DNA of 50,032 bases, taken from positions 1 to 50,032 of the forward strand of contig CAMBZJ010000023.1 of assembly GCA_945872365.1 (NCBI GenBank), written 5' to 3'. A program made the position numbers and the translations under genes. Positions 49,815 to 50,032 of this stretch are shown one piece after another; position 1 is the stretch's first letter; the number at the start of each line of letters is the position of its first letter. The notes under the pieces were generated by a model. It saw nothing but the letters and a program-made list of their open reading frames with translations. It searched no databases and was not told where the DNA came from. This DNA comes from Klebsiella pneumoniae (lineage in GTDB: Bacteria; Desulfobacterota; Binatia; UBA12015).

Positions 49815-50032
49815 ATGGCCATCGTGTATTCGAAGACGAGTTTCGGTTTCGCCGGTTCTGTCCTGATGCTCGCCCTCGCGGCGACGACAGCGTCCGCACA
49901 GGTCGGCTTCCGCCGTGCCGCGCCCGGCGTGGGTGCGCCGGGGGCCGGGGCGCTGCCGGGTGCGGGCGTCGGTGCACCGGGTGCGGGCGTGGCGCGCGGC
50001 GTGGGTGCGCCGGGGGCCGGCGCGCTGCCGGG
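49815..50032 (+). CDS. secreted Gly/Ala/Pro-repeat protein (runs off the right edge)
   Basis: The partial protein starts at ATG 49815; GTG 49809 is also possible. Its signal peptide (GFAGSVLMLALAATTASA) ends near residue 27-28. It then has a repetitive Gly/Val/Ala/Pro sequence, with GVGAPGAGALPG units alternating with GVGAPGAGVAR. It is cut off by the window end, so only 72 residues are visible. The composition resembles elastin-like or structural envelope proteins, but no folded domain is seen. The gene is divergent from the PhyH-like gene. The rest of the gene is needed to judge it. Confidence 0.65.
   Translation, partial: MAIVYSKTSFGFAGSVLMLALAATTASAQVGFRRAAPGVGAPGAGALPGAGVGAPGAGVARGVGAPGAGALP
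49926..50032 (+). repeat. 72-base-period repeat in the edge gene
   Basis: The 35-base segment at 49926-49960 recurs at 49998-50032 with one change (G to C). The two copies are 72 bases (24 codons) apart, so the frame is kept. Further copies may lie beyond the window. Confidence 0.85.

Overview
This is a high-GC (roughly two-thirds G+C by eye), gene-dense window with about 45 protein-coding genes. No tRNA, rRNA, CRISPR array, insertion sequence or prophage was seen. Gene content suggests an aerobic, free-living Gram-negative bacterium of a deltaproteobacterial or Candidatus Binatota/Myxococcota-like lineage. The evidence is complex I, many acyl-CoA enzymes, amidohydrolase-2 proteins, a luciferase-like monooxygenase, an RND exporter paired with a YCF48-type propeller, AmgK/MurU wall recycling and Tat-type signals. 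The taxonomic placement is inference only.

Left third (1-16 kb). A Tat-exported PPOX-like protein is followed by a minus-strand acyl-CoA cluster: CoA ligase, a split MaoC dehydratase pair and an enoyl-CoA hydratase, with overlapping starts and stops. A good sigma-70-type promoter at about 4.43 kb starts a plus-strand series: YCF48 propeller, RND/MMPL exporter, acyl-CoA dehydrogenase, amidohydrolase, enoyl-CoA hydratase and a GT-C-like membrane protein. Facing it on the minus strand are a DUF721/DciA-like gene, an M23 peptidase and an unknown helical protein.

Centre (16-33 kb). A B12-dependent ribonucleotide reductase (nrdJ) sits behind a NrdR-box-like site. It is followed by a hairpin-rich 360-base gap and a GcvH-like protein that has lost the lipoyl lysine. 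Next come an FtsB/DivIC-type protein and a 37-residue KKAPA-repeat basic protein with its own promoter and terminator. An alpha/beta hydrolase, cysH, and the murU-amgK pair follow. The seven membrane subunits of complex I (nuoA, H, J, K, L, M, N) then form an operon without the hydrophilic-arm genes. A sulfatase-superfamily protein closes this part.

Right third (33-50 kb). pckG (gluconeogenesis) lies downstream of a TetR repressor gene. The TetR gene is divergent from a four-gene oxidative operon: luciferase-like monooxygenase, aldehyde dehydrogenase, zinc alcohol dehydrogenase and amidohydrolase. A perfect palindrome overlaps the operon's -10 box. After a 14-bp terminator stem come a DUF374 acyltransferase, a Tat-exported carotenoid oxygenase, RNase R, a GAF-domain protein, a DNA methyltransferase without a visible restriction partner, and a phytanoyl-CoA dioxygenase-family enzyme. 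The window ends inside a secreted Gly/Ala/Pro repeat protein.

The most distinctive points are the TetR-controlled oxidation operon, the membrane-arm-only complex I cluster, the lysine-less GcvH, the tiny KKAPA protein, the exported PPOX and carotenoid-oxygenase proteins, and the truncated repeat protein at the right edge.
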